64,000 nucleotides of DNA. Source: Cornus controversa (Eukaryota > Streptophyta > Magnoliopsida > Cornales > Cornaceae). The notes under the pieces are model-generated. The model saw nothing but the letters and a program-made list of their open reading frames with translations, did not search any database and was not told where the DNA came from. Position 1 is the stretch's first letter; the number at the start of each line of letters is the position of its first letter. The translations under genes and the position numbers were made by a program. Of this stretch, positions 46,380 to 57,350 are shown piece after piece. The stretch is from the NCBI GenBank assembly GCA_026545225.1, contig CM048845.1:13578501-13642500 (forward strand), written 5' to 3'.

Positions 46380-47238
46380 AGAGCATCCACATTGGTCTCT
46401 TCGAATTTTGACTCTCTAAATTTGCCACTTAAGCTTTTTTAAGAGTCATGTCAGCATTTTTTTGGAGCCACGTCAACGTGTTCAACTTTTCAGATTTTGA
46501 CTCACATTGGTCTCTCCAAATTTTCGCAAGCCAAAGAAGAACAATATTTTAATAATGTTTTTATTTTTTAAATATTTAATTTAATTATTTTTTTCTTTTT
46601 CACAATAGCTATATTTTAAACGGCTCTATTTCAACAAATATAACATAAGTTTAAAAAATAAAAAATAAAAATTTAAAATAAATGAAAACAAATAAAACAT
46701 AAGTTTAAAAAATAAAAATTTAAAATAAATGAAAACAAATAAAACATAAGTTTAAAAAATAAAAATTTAAAATAAATGAAAACACATACAACATAGGTTT
46801 AAACAATACAAATTAAAAATAAATAATATGAACCTAAACATTAAAATAACACTTTAAAATTTGTCCCCCAATGGCTATATTAGCATAGATTTGTCTTCAA
46901 ATTTTTTTTTTAAGAGAAAAAAAAAACTAGTCAAAAAATTACTTTAAAATAGTTTTGGCTCTTTTTGGGGAGCCAAATAGGTCCTTAAACAACGGTCCAA
47001 ATGCATTTGACCGTTGGCGTGTGGCCTTCACACGCTTGTTATAAAAATAAAAAATAAAAAGAAGCAAACAAGAGCAATGCACTCAAATAAAATAAGGCGG
47101 GCCCGAATTTGGATTTCCTCTCAGAAAAAGGTTGGAGGAATTTCCCAGCCTTGGCGCGAGCCCCAAATGAGACCCACCATTTTGGGTTTGCCAAAATGCT
47201 ATAAATCACTCTTTGAGAGCCCGATGTTGATGCTCTGA
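46380..47238. mobile_element. Non-autonomous TIR element, superfamily uncertain
   Basis: The ends gagagcatccacattggtct and gagcccgatgttgatgctct are imperfect inverted repeats, a common plant MITE type. The target duplication is unclear. It contains a four-copy A-rich tandem repeat at 46640-46830. Confidence 0.5.
46640..46830. repeat. A-rich tandem repeat, about 48-57 bp, four copies
   Basis: The block aacataagtttaaaaaataa...aaataaatgaaaacaaataa recurs in direct order. The last copy is diverged (aacataggtttaaacaat). Confidence 0.8.
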
Positions 47239-47242
47239 GATG

Positions 47243-47245
<3 letters not shown>

Positions 47246-47310
<65 letters not shown>
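47246..47310. repeat. Compound microsatellite (TA)n(TG)n
   Basis: A direct run of TA units followed by TG units. The antisense His-Thr/Tyr-Ile frame over it is an artefact. Confidence 0.9.
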
Positions 47311-47311
<1 letters not shown>

Positions 47312-47990
47312 TCTCCATGTTGGTGCACATTGAGACATACAATATGGCTATTATAACTTATAAGACCTAAGGAAGCCTAAATCACTAAAGTTTCTTAGAA
47401 AGAATATAAGAACGTCTCATTCCACAATCACACGGTCAAGTTTCATGTGGAGGAAAATATATGACAATAACTACTGCAGAAGGGTTCAATTGACAAAGTG
47501 GGTGTGTGACTTTCCAATAAAATATATATATATATATATAGTCACACACACAACAATACAAAGAAATCACTTTTGTAAAAATATGTAAGATATAAAGAAA
47601 AAGAAAAAGTGGTTGAAAAATAAGGAATCCTTTTTTCGTATTAATTTCTAAGAGCATCAATAACGAGTTGGCTAGACGCAAGTCTGGCCAAGCGAACACT
47701 ACTATAATCAATTAATGAGTTGACTTGATTTATGGAGTCCACGAATAGTTGGAAGTGCTTCACCGGATTAGGCGAAACGTTGCATTGCCACTTACCTTTT
47801 CGCCCATTGGGTTTGTGGAAGATGGGGTGGCTCGGCACTGCTTTGTATATTGAGTCTTGTGGTTAGCTGCAAATTAAACATCAATTGTAATCCAAAAACA
47901 AAAGAGAAATGAATCTTTTTTCACATATCATAGAACAAAAAGAAAGACCGTCAAGAGTGAGAGGAGTTTGGAAAAAAATGAGTGATTAAT
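47311..47990. other. Intergenic DNA, no gene seen
   Basis: A gagcatcaataacg start near 47652 resembles the TIR at 46380, but no partner was found. No coding signal. Confidence 0.45.
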
Positions 47991-48136
47991 GGGTAATGCT
48001 ACTTAGGCAGAATTCATAGGCAGAAACTTTTAGATCTATTAGATGCATGTGGTAGGCCCCACCACATACACTCACCACATACATCCAATGGATGTAAATG
48101 TTTCTGCTTAAAAATTTTGCCTGAGTAGCATTATCC
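47991..48136. mobile_element. 146-bp MITE with 9-bp-type duplication
   Basis: TIRs gggtaatgctacttaggc and ...gcctgagtagcattatcc extend ~40 bp inward. Flanks gtgattaat (47982-47990) and ttgattaat (48137-48145) match 8 of 9. Confidence 0.75.
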
Positions 48137-48597
48137 TTGATTAATTGAGTTGTTAACTTTGAGAATAAAGAGTTTGTATTTAATATGGTCTTCATTGTTT
48201 TTAGATAGAGTAATATAATATAGGATAAAATAATCAAAAAAACTTAAAAAATGTTTAGAAACTCTATGTATATTTAATATTACACAATTAGTTATAGTCT
48301 ATTATTATTATTATTAGGAGTCTTAACATAACAGGGAAATAGAATGAAAAATGAATTTTAATAGAACTAAATGATTTGAATCAATATACTACATAATTAG
48401 TTATAGTGTATTAAAAAAATTTGATTCTAGCTTGAAATTTAATTGATCGAAATAGTTGGGAGTGTAAAGAGTTGGAGGAGTCGAGAGTCCAAGGAGTTGT
48501 GAGTTAGAGTAGAGATAGAAGTTTATTAGTAGAAGAATTATTATAAAAGTGAATGATTTGAAACAACTTGTACTTTTAATAATAGTATAGATATAAC
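48137..48597. other. Spacer before the LTR array
   Basis: AT-rich, no gene. No copia LTR is found on this side, so the array's first module lacks a left LTR. Confidence 0.45.
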
Positions 48598-48658
48598 AAC
48601 CTTATATAAGAAGCAATTCCTTTATTTACATATATAAATAGGCTTCTGGACAACTTCT

Positions 48659-49080
48659 TCAATTCTGCACCTTGTAAGGCAGTTTTGCATTCTGAGTCTT
48701 CCGAACCATAGTGACCTTAGTCTCAGGAGTCTCTGCCAGAATTAACGCGCTTCCTTTCCAGGTAATGTTCTGCCTCGGTGTAATGAGACCATCCCCTCTC
48801 CAGGTAGTGTTCTGTCTCGGTGTAATGAGACCATCCAATTCAGTCCAGCTGTACACCTTGTGGGGATGTTTCTCTGCAAAATTTATTCCAAGCTCAAGGA
48901 ACTCTTTGGAGAACTTAAACAAAGAATCTCTGACTAGGTTGCTTGACACAGTCGCATTAATCAATTTCTCGTAACTCTTTGGAGAACTTAGACAAAAAAT
49001 CTCTGGCTAGGTTGCTTGACACAGTCGCATTCATCACTTTCTCGTTAATAAGCTGATATTGCACAATTGGTTTGGGTGCC
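48659..49080 (-). pseudogene. Antisense gene fragment, copy 1
   Basis: Reads on the minus strand as the repeated ~100-residue protein (NATVSSNLVRDSLFKFSKEF ... VTMVRKTQNAKLPYKVQN). Its ATG is lost at about 49078. It contains two small tandem duplications, of ~76 bp (48897-49049) and ~42 bp (48762-48838). Not recognised as any known family. Confidence 0.55.
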
Positions 49081-49267
49081 AATTTTTATAGTGTTAACCA
49101 AATTCACAAAACAATTAGCAAAGAAAAACTATAATAAACAAATAATTTGAATAACAAACTAAAAAATCAATAACCAATTACCGTGTGGAGGAATTTCAAT
49201 TCTCTTTTTCAAACTCACAACCATAACCTTAGTCTGTAGTAATAAAATGAAAAGGAAAACAAACACA

Positions 49268-49514
49268 TAAGTCACATGCAGATAAGGCACAAGGACACAT
49301 AATCATTTATCTCATAAATCATAACAGAACAAATTATTTTCACCTTTATAGGGTTGTAATTTTATTTGATTAATTTTTTTTAATATTTCTTTATCATTAC
49401 GAGTACTCTCGAATATTCCATAATATCCTTATTATGTATGTAATTATCAAACAACAAAATCAATACAAGATACAATTTTCACCAATCCAAACGAGTTTTT
49501 ATGGTATCAAAGTC
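49268..49514 (+). repeat. Array LTR A with primer binding site
   Basis: LTR about 49268-49501, followed by tggtatcaaagtc (49502-49514) and a leader to ATGGAAG at 49575. The LTR start is degenerate compared with LTR G. Confidence 0.7.
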
Positions 49515-49679
49515 TCTAAACTCGCAAGCCTAAACACGAGTTTTTTTATTTAATCTAGTTGCTCACCAATCCTAATGGAAGAAACCAAATTAATTATCAG
49601 CATATATATATAAATAATAACCCTATATAAGAAACAATTCCTTTATTTACATATATAATTAGGCTTCTGGACAACTTCT

Positions 49680-49980
49680 TCAATTCTGATCCCGGTAAGA
49701 CAGTTGAGGATTCTGAGCCTTCTGAACTATAGTGACCTTTGTCTTAGGAGTCTGTGTCAGAATTAACACAGTTCCATTCAAGGTAGTGTTCTGCCTCTGC
49801 GTAATGAGACTGTTCAATTCAGTCGAGCTGCATAACTCGTGGGAATGTTTCTCTACTAACTGTATTTCAAGTTAATGGAACTCTTTGGAGAACTTAGACA
49901 AAGGTTATTTGGCGAGGTTGCTTCACCTTTGTCACTTTCTTGTTTAGAAGCTAATATTGCACGATTGGTTTGGGTGCCAT
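49680..49980 (-). pseudogene. Antisense gene fragment, copy 2
   Basis: ATG at 49980-49978 (MAPKPIV start) and TGA at 49682-49680, but deletions near 49870-49930 break the frame relative to copy 3. Confidence 0.55.
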
Positions 49981-50162
49981 TTTTCTAGTATTAACAAATT
50001 TTCCAAAACAATTAGTAAAGAAAAACTATAATAAACAAAGAATTCGAATAACAAACTAAAAAATCAATAACCAATTACCATGTGGAGGAATTTCAATTCT
50101 AGTTCTAAAACTCACAACCATAACCTTAGTCTGTAGTAATAAAATGAAAAGGAAAACTAGCA

Positions 50163-50325
50163 CGTGCACATAAGGCACAAGGAGACATAATCATTTATCT
50201 CCCAAATCATAATAACACAGATTAGTTCTACCTTTATAGGGTTGATTGTAATTTTATTTGATTATTTTTTTTCATATTCCTTTATCATTACGTGTAGTCT
50301 CGAATATTCCCTTATTATATATATA
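50163..50325 (+). repeat. Array LTR B, truncated
   Basis: Matches the LTR up to cgaatattcccttattat, then jumps into TA repeats and fragment 3. The LTR end, primer site and leader are missing. Confidence 0.65.
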
Positions 50326-50393
50326 TATATAACAAACTTATATAAGAAACAATTCTTTTTTTACATATATAATTAGGCTTCTGGACAACTTAT

Positions 50394-50702
50394 TCAATTC
50401 TGCTCCTGGTAAGGTAGTTTAGCATTCTTAGCCTTATGAACGATAGTGACCATCGTGTCAGGGGTCTCTTCCAGAATTAAGACAATTCCATTCGAGGTAG
50501 TGTTCTGCCTCTGCGTAATGATACCATCCAATTCAGTCGAACTACAAACGTCGTGGGAATGTTTCTCTACCAACTTTATTCCAAGCTCATGGAACTTTTT
50601 GGAGAACTCAGAGAAAGTTTCTTTGGCGAGATTGCTTGACACAGTCGCCTTCATCGCTTTGTCGTTTAGAAGATGATATTTCACTATTGGCTTGGGTGGC
50701 AT
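50394..50702 (-). pseudogene. Antisense gene fragment, copy 3 (longest intact frame)
   Basis: An open minus-strand frame of 102 codons from ATG 50702-50700 (MPPKPIVKYHLLNDKAMKAT) to TGA 50396-50394. It includes an FSKKFHELGIKLVEKHSH block and ends NAKLPYQEQN. The frame also stays open upstream of the ATG to 50759. No signal peptide, membrane segment or known catalytic motif. In other copies an exon-like block lies farther upstream on the minus strand (after ttactacag, encoding MVVSLRKRIEIPPH, before a GTAATT donor), so the source may be a spliced plant gene. I do not recognise it. Confidence 0.55.
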
Positions 50703-50795
50703 TTTTTTAGTATTAACCAAATTTCCAAAACAATTAGGAAAAAAAACTATATTAAACAAATGATTTGAGTAACAAACTAAAAATCAATAACCAAT

Positions 50796-51032
50796 TACAT
50801 AAGGCACATGTAGATAAGCCACAAGCAAACATAATCATTTATCTCACAAATGGAACATATTAGTTCTACCTGTATAGGGTTGATTGTAATTTTATTTGCT
50901 TTTTTTTAATATTACTTTATTATTACGAGTACTCTCGAATATTCCATTATTATATATATAATTATCAAAAAATAAAATCAATAGAAGATACAATTTTCAT
51001 CATTTCAAACGAGTTTTTATGGTATCAAAGCC
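50796..51032 (+). repeat. Array LTR C with primer binding site
   Basis: LTR about 50796-51019, primer site tggtatcaaagcc at 51020-51032, leader to ATGGAAG near 51093. Confidence 0.75.
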
Positions 51033-51193
51033 TCTAAACTCGCAAGCCTAAGCACCAATTTTTTTTCTTTAATCTCGATGCTCACCAACCCTAATGGAAG
51101 TGCCAAAATTAACTACCAGCATATATATAACAACCCAATATAAGAAGGTATTTATTTATTTATATATATTTAAAAAGCTTCTAGACAACTTTT

Positions 51194-51490
51194 TCAATTC
51201 TGCGCCTGGTAAGGCAGTTGAGCATTCTGAGCCTTCTGAACCATAGTGACATTCGTTTTAGGAGTCTCTACCAGAATTAACACGGTTCCATTCCAGGTAG
51301 TGTTTTGCCTCGGCCTAATGATACCATCCAATTCGGTCGAGCTGCACACCTCGTCGGAATGTTTCTCTTCCAACTTTCTTCCAAGCTAATGGAACTCTTT
51401 GGAGAACTTAGACAAAGCTTCTTTGGCCACGGACGCCTTCATCAATTTCTCGTTTAGAAGCTGATATTGCATGATTGGCTTGGGTGCCAT
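51194..51490 (-). pseudogene. Antisense gene fragment, copy 4
   Basis: ATG at 51490-51488, TGA at 51196-51194. A deletion near 51428 and an in-frame stop near 51388 (agctaatgg for agctcatgg) break it. Confidence 0.55.
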
Positions 51491-51663
51491 TTTTCAGGTA
51501 TTAACCAAATTTACAAAACAATTAACAAAGAAAAATTATTATAAACAAAGAATTTGAATAACAAACTAAAAAATCAATAACCAATTACCGTGTGGAGAAA
51601 AGTCAATTATGTTTCTCAAACACACAACCATAACCTTAATATGTAATAATAAAATGAAAAAGA

Positions 51664-51870
51664 AAACAAGCAAGTAAGACACATGCAAATAAGACAAAAG
51701 TAGACATAATCATTTATCACACAAATCATAACATAACAGATTAGTTCTATTTCTTTATCAATACGGTTACTCTCGAATATTTCCTTATTATGTATATAAT
51801 TATCAAACAAGTAAATCAGTACAAGATACAATTTTCACCAATTCAAACAATTTTTTATGGTATCAGAGCC
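51664..51870 (+). repeat. Array LTR D with primer binding site
   Basis: LTR with an internal deletion near 51748, then the canonical primer site tggtatcagagcc at 51858-51870. Confidence 0.75.
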
Positions 51871-51986
51871 TCTAAACTCGTAAGCCTAAACAGCAAATTT
51901 TTTTCTATATTCTCGTTGGTAACCAACCCTAATGGAAGAGCCTAAATTAACTACGAGCATATACATATAGTTTGAGGACAATTTCT

Positions 51987-52321
51987 TCAATTCTGCTTTT
52001 GGTATGGCAGTTTAGCATTCTGAGCCTTCTAAACCATAGTGACCTTCGTCTCAGGAGTCTTTGCCAGAATTAGGTCACAGGAGTCTCTGCAAGAATTAAC
52101 ATGGTTCCATTTCAGGTAGTGTTCTGCCTCTGCGTAATGAGACCATCCAATTTAGTCGAGTTGCACACCTCGTGGGAATGTTTCTCTGCCAACTTTATTC
52201 CGAGTTCATGGAACTCTTTGGAGAACTCAGACAAAGCTTCTTTGGTGAGTTTGTTTGACATGGTTGCATTCATCACTTTCTCGTTTAGAAGTTGATATTG
52301 CACAATTGGCTTGGGTGCCAT
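51987..52321 (-). pseudogene. Antisense gene fragment, copy 5
   Basis: ATG at 52321-52319 (MAPKPIVQYQLLNEKVMNAT). The frame is open to about 52112; a ~30-bp duplication near 52050-52100 then breaks the end. Confidence 0.55.
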
Positions 52322-52476
52322 TTTTCTAGTTTTAATCAAATTCAAATAACAATTAGTAAAGAAAAACTATAATAAACAAAGAATTCAAATAAAAAACAAA
52401 AAAATCAATAACCAATTACGATGTGAAGGAATTTCAATTCTCTTTCTCAAACTCACAACCATAAACCTTAGTTCAC

Positions 52477-52700
52477 AAATCATAACTGAACAGATTATTT
52501 CCACCTTTATAGGATTGATTGTAATATAATTTACCTTTATAGGATTGATTGTAATTTAATTTGATTATTTTTTTCAATATTCGCTTATCATTGCGGGTAC
52601 TCTCGAATATTCCCTTATTATGTATATATTTATCAAACAAGAAAATCAATACAAGATACAATTTTCACCAATTCAAATGAGTTGTTATGGTATCAGAGTC
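52477..52700 (+). repeat. Array LTR E with primer binding site
   Basis: Lacks the LTR start, and ctttataggattgattgtaat is partly duplicated. Primer site tggtatcagagtc at 52688-52700, then a leader and a TA run (52789-52833). Confidence 0.7.
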
Positions 52701-52784
52701 TTTAAACTCGTAAGCCTAGTAACCAATTTTTTTTCTTTAAACTCGTTTCTCACCAAGCCTAAGGGAAGAGCACAAATTAACTAC

Positions 52785-52835
<51 letters not shown>

Positions 52836-52849
52836 ATTTTGGACAACTT

Positions 52850-53103
52850 CTTTAATTTCTTCTCCTTGTAAGGCAGTTGAGCATTCTGAATCATAGTTAA
52901 CTTTGTCTCAAGAGTCTCTGTTAGAATTAACATGGTTCTCGAGCTGCACACCTTGTGGGAATTTTATTTCCCAACTTTATTCCAAGCTCATGGAAGTCTT
53001 TGGAGAACTTAGACAAAGCTTCTTTGGCAAGGTTGCTTGACATGGTTGCGTTTATCAAGTTCTCGTTTAGAAGTTGATATTGCACGATTGACTTGGGTGC
53101 CAT
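52850..53103 (-). pseudogene. Antisense gene fragment, copy 6
   Basis: ATG lies at about 53103 (MAPKSIVQYQLLNENLINAT). The middle (the ELDGLITQRQN region) is deleted and the stop is altered. Confidence 0.5.
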
Positions 53104-53283
53104 ATTTCTTGTATTAACCAAATTCATAAAACAATTAGCAAAGAAAACTATAATAAACAAAGAATTCGAATAGCAAACTAAAAAATCAATAACTAATTAC
53201 CGTGTGGAGGAATTTCAATTCTCTTTCTCAAACTCACAACCATAGCCTTAGTCTGTAGTAATAAAATGAAAAGGAAAACTATC

Positions 53284-53517
53284 ACATAAGTCACATGCAG
53301 ATAAGGCACAAGGAGACATAATCATTTATCTCCTAAATTATAACAGAACAGATTAGTTCCACCTTTATAGGGTTGATAGTAATTTTATTTGATTTTTTTT
53401 TAATATTCCTTTAGTACTCTCGAATATTTTCTTATTATCTATATAATTATCAAACAAGAAAATCAATACAAGATACAATTTTCACCTATTAAAACGAGTT
53501 TTTATAGTATCAAAGCC
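53284..53517 (+). repeat. Array LTR F with primer binding site, 5' LTR of the pol-bearing copy
   Basis: LTR about 53284-53504, primer-site-like tagtatcaaagcc at 53505-53517, leader to ATG at 53580. Confidence 0.75.
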
Positions 53518-53579
53518 TCTAAACTCGCAAGCCTAAACATCATTTTTTTTTCCTTTAATCACGTTGCTCACCAACCATA

Positions 53580-56173
53580 ATGGAAGAACCCAAACTCACC
53601 ATCTATGTGGACTCAGGTGCAATTATGTATATGACAAATGACGTAGGAATATTATGTCATTTAAAACCCTACCGAGGGAATGATGTTATTTATGTTGGAA
53701 ATGAAAATAATATGCCTATTACACATATTGGAGATGCTTGTGTTGAGAGATTGAATTTAAAAGATGTTATTGTAGTTCCACAATTGAAAAAGAACTTAAT
53801 GTCGGTTAGCAAGTTTACTTCAAATAATGATTCCGAATTTACATCCTCTAATTTTGTTGTTAAGCACCAAAACCAGAAAATAGTGGTAAAGGGGCATAAA
53901 CAAGGACATCTCTCTGCACTAGATCCGAGTTTTCTGGAAGCATTAATAACAATAAAGAGTAAAGGCTCATCCTCATTGCGGCATCAATGACTTGGACACC
54001 TAAGTTCTAAGGATAAATCAGTTTGATAAGAAAATTAAAATTTTCCAATGTGATAGAGGTGAGAATTTAATTCTTATGAATTTTTTAATCATCTTGAAAA
54101 CTGTGGGATTCAATTACAAGTCTCTTGTGTCGGTACGATTGAAAAAAAAGGCGTGGTTGAGCGAAAACATGGTTATATAGTTGAAACTGCTTTAACCATG
54201 GTTTTTCATGTGAATTTGTCATTATCTTTGTGGACTGAATCTTTTCTTGCTGCTACTTATTTAATTAACAGAATACTTTATTCGGTTTTGCACAAAGTAA
54301 CTTTATATTTCAAACTATATCAAAAGGAATCAGATTATACTGGATTACAGGTGTTAGGATGTTTGTGCTCTCCATTTCTTTGACATCAATGAGGAAATAA
54401 GTTTGTCAAGAAAACTTATCCATGTGTTTTTGTTGGGTACAACCCAATCCATAAGGGTTATCGATGCTTAGAGCCTCGTACCAAACAAGTATATATATCA
54501 AGGCATGTCATCTTTGATGAACAACAATTTTCTTTCAAGCCATCCCAACTGGATTTTTTTCATTTTTATCGAAGCTTACATAATTTCCATCTCTTGATGA
54601 TTGGTTTGGGACAACAGTAAAAAATAACAAAAATAATCCTATTCAACAACAATCTATTTCCAATATTAATTCTTGTTGTGATACAGGTATATATGCCGTT
54701 CTTGAGGCTTCTACTAATCTTGTTGATGCTCCAAACGATGATATTCCTGCAATAATCTATCAAATGATGGTATAAACAACGATATTCCTGCCACTGATCC
54801 ATCAAATGATACTCCAAATGACAATATTCATGCAACTGACCCATCAAATGATGCTCCAAACAACGACATTCCTCCAACTAATCAATCAAATGATGCCCTG
54901 TCCATTGAAGTTATATTCTCTGATAATGAATCAGTAGCTACCAATGACATTGATGATGAACTGGCCATTATTCATGATCATAGTGACAATGAAACTGCCA
55001 TCTTGACACATCCTCGAAGTGATCGTCGTCCTCCAGCATATTTGATTGACTACGTGTGCGGTCTCGCTCAAGCCGAAACTATTGTTGAGCCTCGGACCCT
55101 TCGTTCAATGCTAAAGGATACTCGTTGGATCACTGCCATGAATGAGGAGTTTGAAGCTCTTCACACACATCACACGTGGTCATTAGTGCATTGTTTACCT
55201 TATATTAATGTGGTTGGCTCTAAGTGGGTCTACCAGATAAAACAATGTGCAGATGGTTCCATTGATGATTTTCTTATAACTGGTAATAATGTTTCCTTCC
55301 TCAATACTCTCATTCAACAACTGAGTTTTGAGTTTGCTATCAAGGATTTAAGATCTTTGCATTATTTCTTGGGGGTTGAAATTAAAACTTTTGATGGAGG
55401 AGTTTTTATCTCACAAGCTAAGTATGTCAAATGTTTGCTTTCCCACACAGGAATGATTGAGAGTTCTCTCAACGCAACTCTGATGGTTCTTAAAGAGAAA
55501 CCTCATGTTTCAGATGATACACTAGTAAATGCTACTCATTATCGGAGTTTAGTAGGTGCTCTTCAATACTTAACTTTTACTTGACTCGATATTACCTATG
55601 TTGTAAACCGGGTTTGTCAATTCTTTAATAATCCTACCATGTTGCATCTCAAGGCTGTTAAATGGATTATTTGTTATCTAAAAGGTACTTAAGACTATGG
55701 CTTGCATTTTATCTCCCAAAGTCCTTTCTCTTTGTTTGGTTTTTCTGATTCCAATTGGGCAAGGTGTCTGACGACAAGACACATTACTACCAGTTTTTGT
55801 GTGTTTTTAAGAGCAAACTGTATTTGTGGGGTTCAAAAAAGCAACCTACAATTGCCCGTTCTAGTTCAGAAGTCGAGTACCGCTTTATGGCTTCTACTAC
55901 ATTAAGACTTACTTGGCTCATATTTTTACTTCATGATATTAGCATTCATTTGCTCAAGCTTCCTCAATTATTTTGTGATAATCATTGTACATATCGGTTA
56001 ATCCTTTGAATCATGATAGGACCAAACATATTGAACTAGATTATCATTTTGTTCGTGAAAAGGTTATTATGAGTAGTCTAGTCACTCGGTATGTGTCATC
56101 TTCTCTGCAAATTGCTGATATATTCACCAAGTCTTTACAAGTGCCTCATTTACTTTCCTTCGAAGCAAAATAG
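53580..56173 (+). pseudogene. Copia (Ale/Retrofit-like) pol with gag and RT-core deletions
   Basis: ATG 53580 opens MEEPKLTI, which passes directly into the protease motif VDSGAIMYMTND, so nearly all of gag is missing without loss of frame. Next come LRHQ plus a stop (the pre-integrase motif, about 53980), an integrase C-half (VERKHGYIVETAL, 54153 onward), and an RT start (TRWITAMNEEFEALHTHHTW, 55110). The RT core through YVDD is deleted in frame (GSID joins DFLITGNN at about 55268). RNase H remnants (SSSEVEYRFMA, TKHIELDYHFVREKV, IADIFTKSL) reach a stop at 56171. Non-functional. Confidence 0.8.
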
Positions 56174-56210
56174 GACTTCATTTCCATTCCATCTCCAACT
56201 TGAAGGGGCA

Positions 56211-56441
56211 TGATAAGGCACAAGCAGATAAGGCAAAAGCATGCACAAGCATTTATCTCACAAATCATAACAGAATATATTAGTTCCACCTTTATAGGGT
56301 TGATTGTAATCTCATTTGATTATTATTTTTTAATATTTCCTTATCATTACGCGTACTCTACAATATTATCTTATTATGTATATATATCAAATAAGAAAAT
56401 CAATACAAAAGATAATTTTCACCAATTCAAATGAGTTTTTA
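56211..56441 (+). repeat. Array LTR G, 3' LTR
   Basis: Starts tgataaggcac directly after the purine tract tgaaggggca (56201-56210) and ends near aatgagttttta. Shares its whole length with LTRs A, C and F. Confidence 0.8.
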
Positions 56442-57350
56442 AGCTGGGCGAACCATAGATGTATCAGGTTAAGAAAGGTTTATATTATAACTTGACTTAC
56501 AAAGAGCACCGGTCCTTTTGTGTCCAAATTGGTATATCGTGGAAAGCTAACTATTCATTGCTTTTGCTATTCTCCACGATTGGCAAGCATCACGTTCGGT
56601 CTAGCACACTTTTTTAACTAGTTAGTCTATCTTGTTATTGTGGAACCAGCCAAGCCCAGTGAACTAGTTGATCCAACTTCGAGTCAGAGAGCTATTCACA
56701 ACCAACAGCCTAAGAAGCTAACAAGGGCAAGTAGCGGAGAACCTTTTCGAAGCAGAAACTGGACTTTACTTGTGAACTGAATTCCATTCAAAGCTGGATT
56801 GCCTCTTTTTCATAGAGAAGATATGCCCAATCATGATTAGAGCAAGACTGCTTGTCTTATCAGTCTATCGCACCGATTAAACATAATTTAAGACGTGGAT
56901 AACATAAGTTAATGTGAATAGGGTGGCCTACTAGTTGGAGCTGCCATAAGATATACTCTTTCTCCTCCGAGCCATAGTCCTTTATTTTAGATTATAGGAT
57001 TGAGTCAAGGAAATCAATATGCTTATGTCACAAAAAGGAACTATTGGTAAAGAAAAAGGGTCAAGGGTGGGCACCTGTACTGTGGCTAGATTGAATCCAT
57101 TTTCAAGTTTTAGTGGGGAAGTCTGGTCTTTTTATGATTCTTATTAGTGATCAAAAATAGTCTTTTGCGAGAACCTCACTTTGAGTGCATAATCGAGGAA
57201 TCCAACTTGCTTTTTTCTTAGATGTTATAAGGTGCAAAAATAGATTCATTTCGGATACCAACAAGATCACCATATATTAGACGATTGTGCAGACGATAAT
57301 GTTTGAAGGGTCGAGAGATTCAAGAATAAATGGAGTTAGCCACCCTCACA
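56442..57350. other. Unassigned block of different composition, possibly organelle-derived
   Basis: No ORFs or repeats. GC content rises clearly compared with the array to its left, and the texture (gggcaagtagcggagaacc, tcaagggtgggcacctg) is reminiscent of plant mitochondrial intergenic DNA. No gene is recognised, so the origin is a guess. Confidence 0.25.

Larger units (their letters stand above)
48598..56441 (+). mobile_element. Tandem copia LTR array with repeated antisense gene fragment
   Basis: Order along the plus strand: fragment 1, LTR A, fragment 2, LTR B, fragment 3, LTR C, fragment 4, LTR D, fragment 5, LTR E, fragment 6, LTR F, deleted copia pol, LTR G. Each complete LTR is followed by a primer binding site and a leader ending in ATGGAAGA(G/A)CC, the start of gag. 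After ~10 codons, gag-pol is replaced by the fragment. Modules are about 0.7-1.2 kb. LTRs A to F share tcatttatct, ctttatagggttgattgtaa, actctcgaatatt and caatacaagatacaatttt with the final LTR. Confidence 0.75.

Noticed and set aside
47039..47338. Minus-strand ORF with a His-Thr run
   Set aside because: Translation of the (TA)n(TG)n microsatellite plus transposon end.
48711..50676. Plus-strand ORFs opposite the array gene fragments (MTLVSGVS..., MTIVSGVS...)
   Set aside because: Conserved between copies only because the DNA is duplicated. The minus strand has the splice-like signals and the longer shared frame, though I cannot fully exclude the plus frame.
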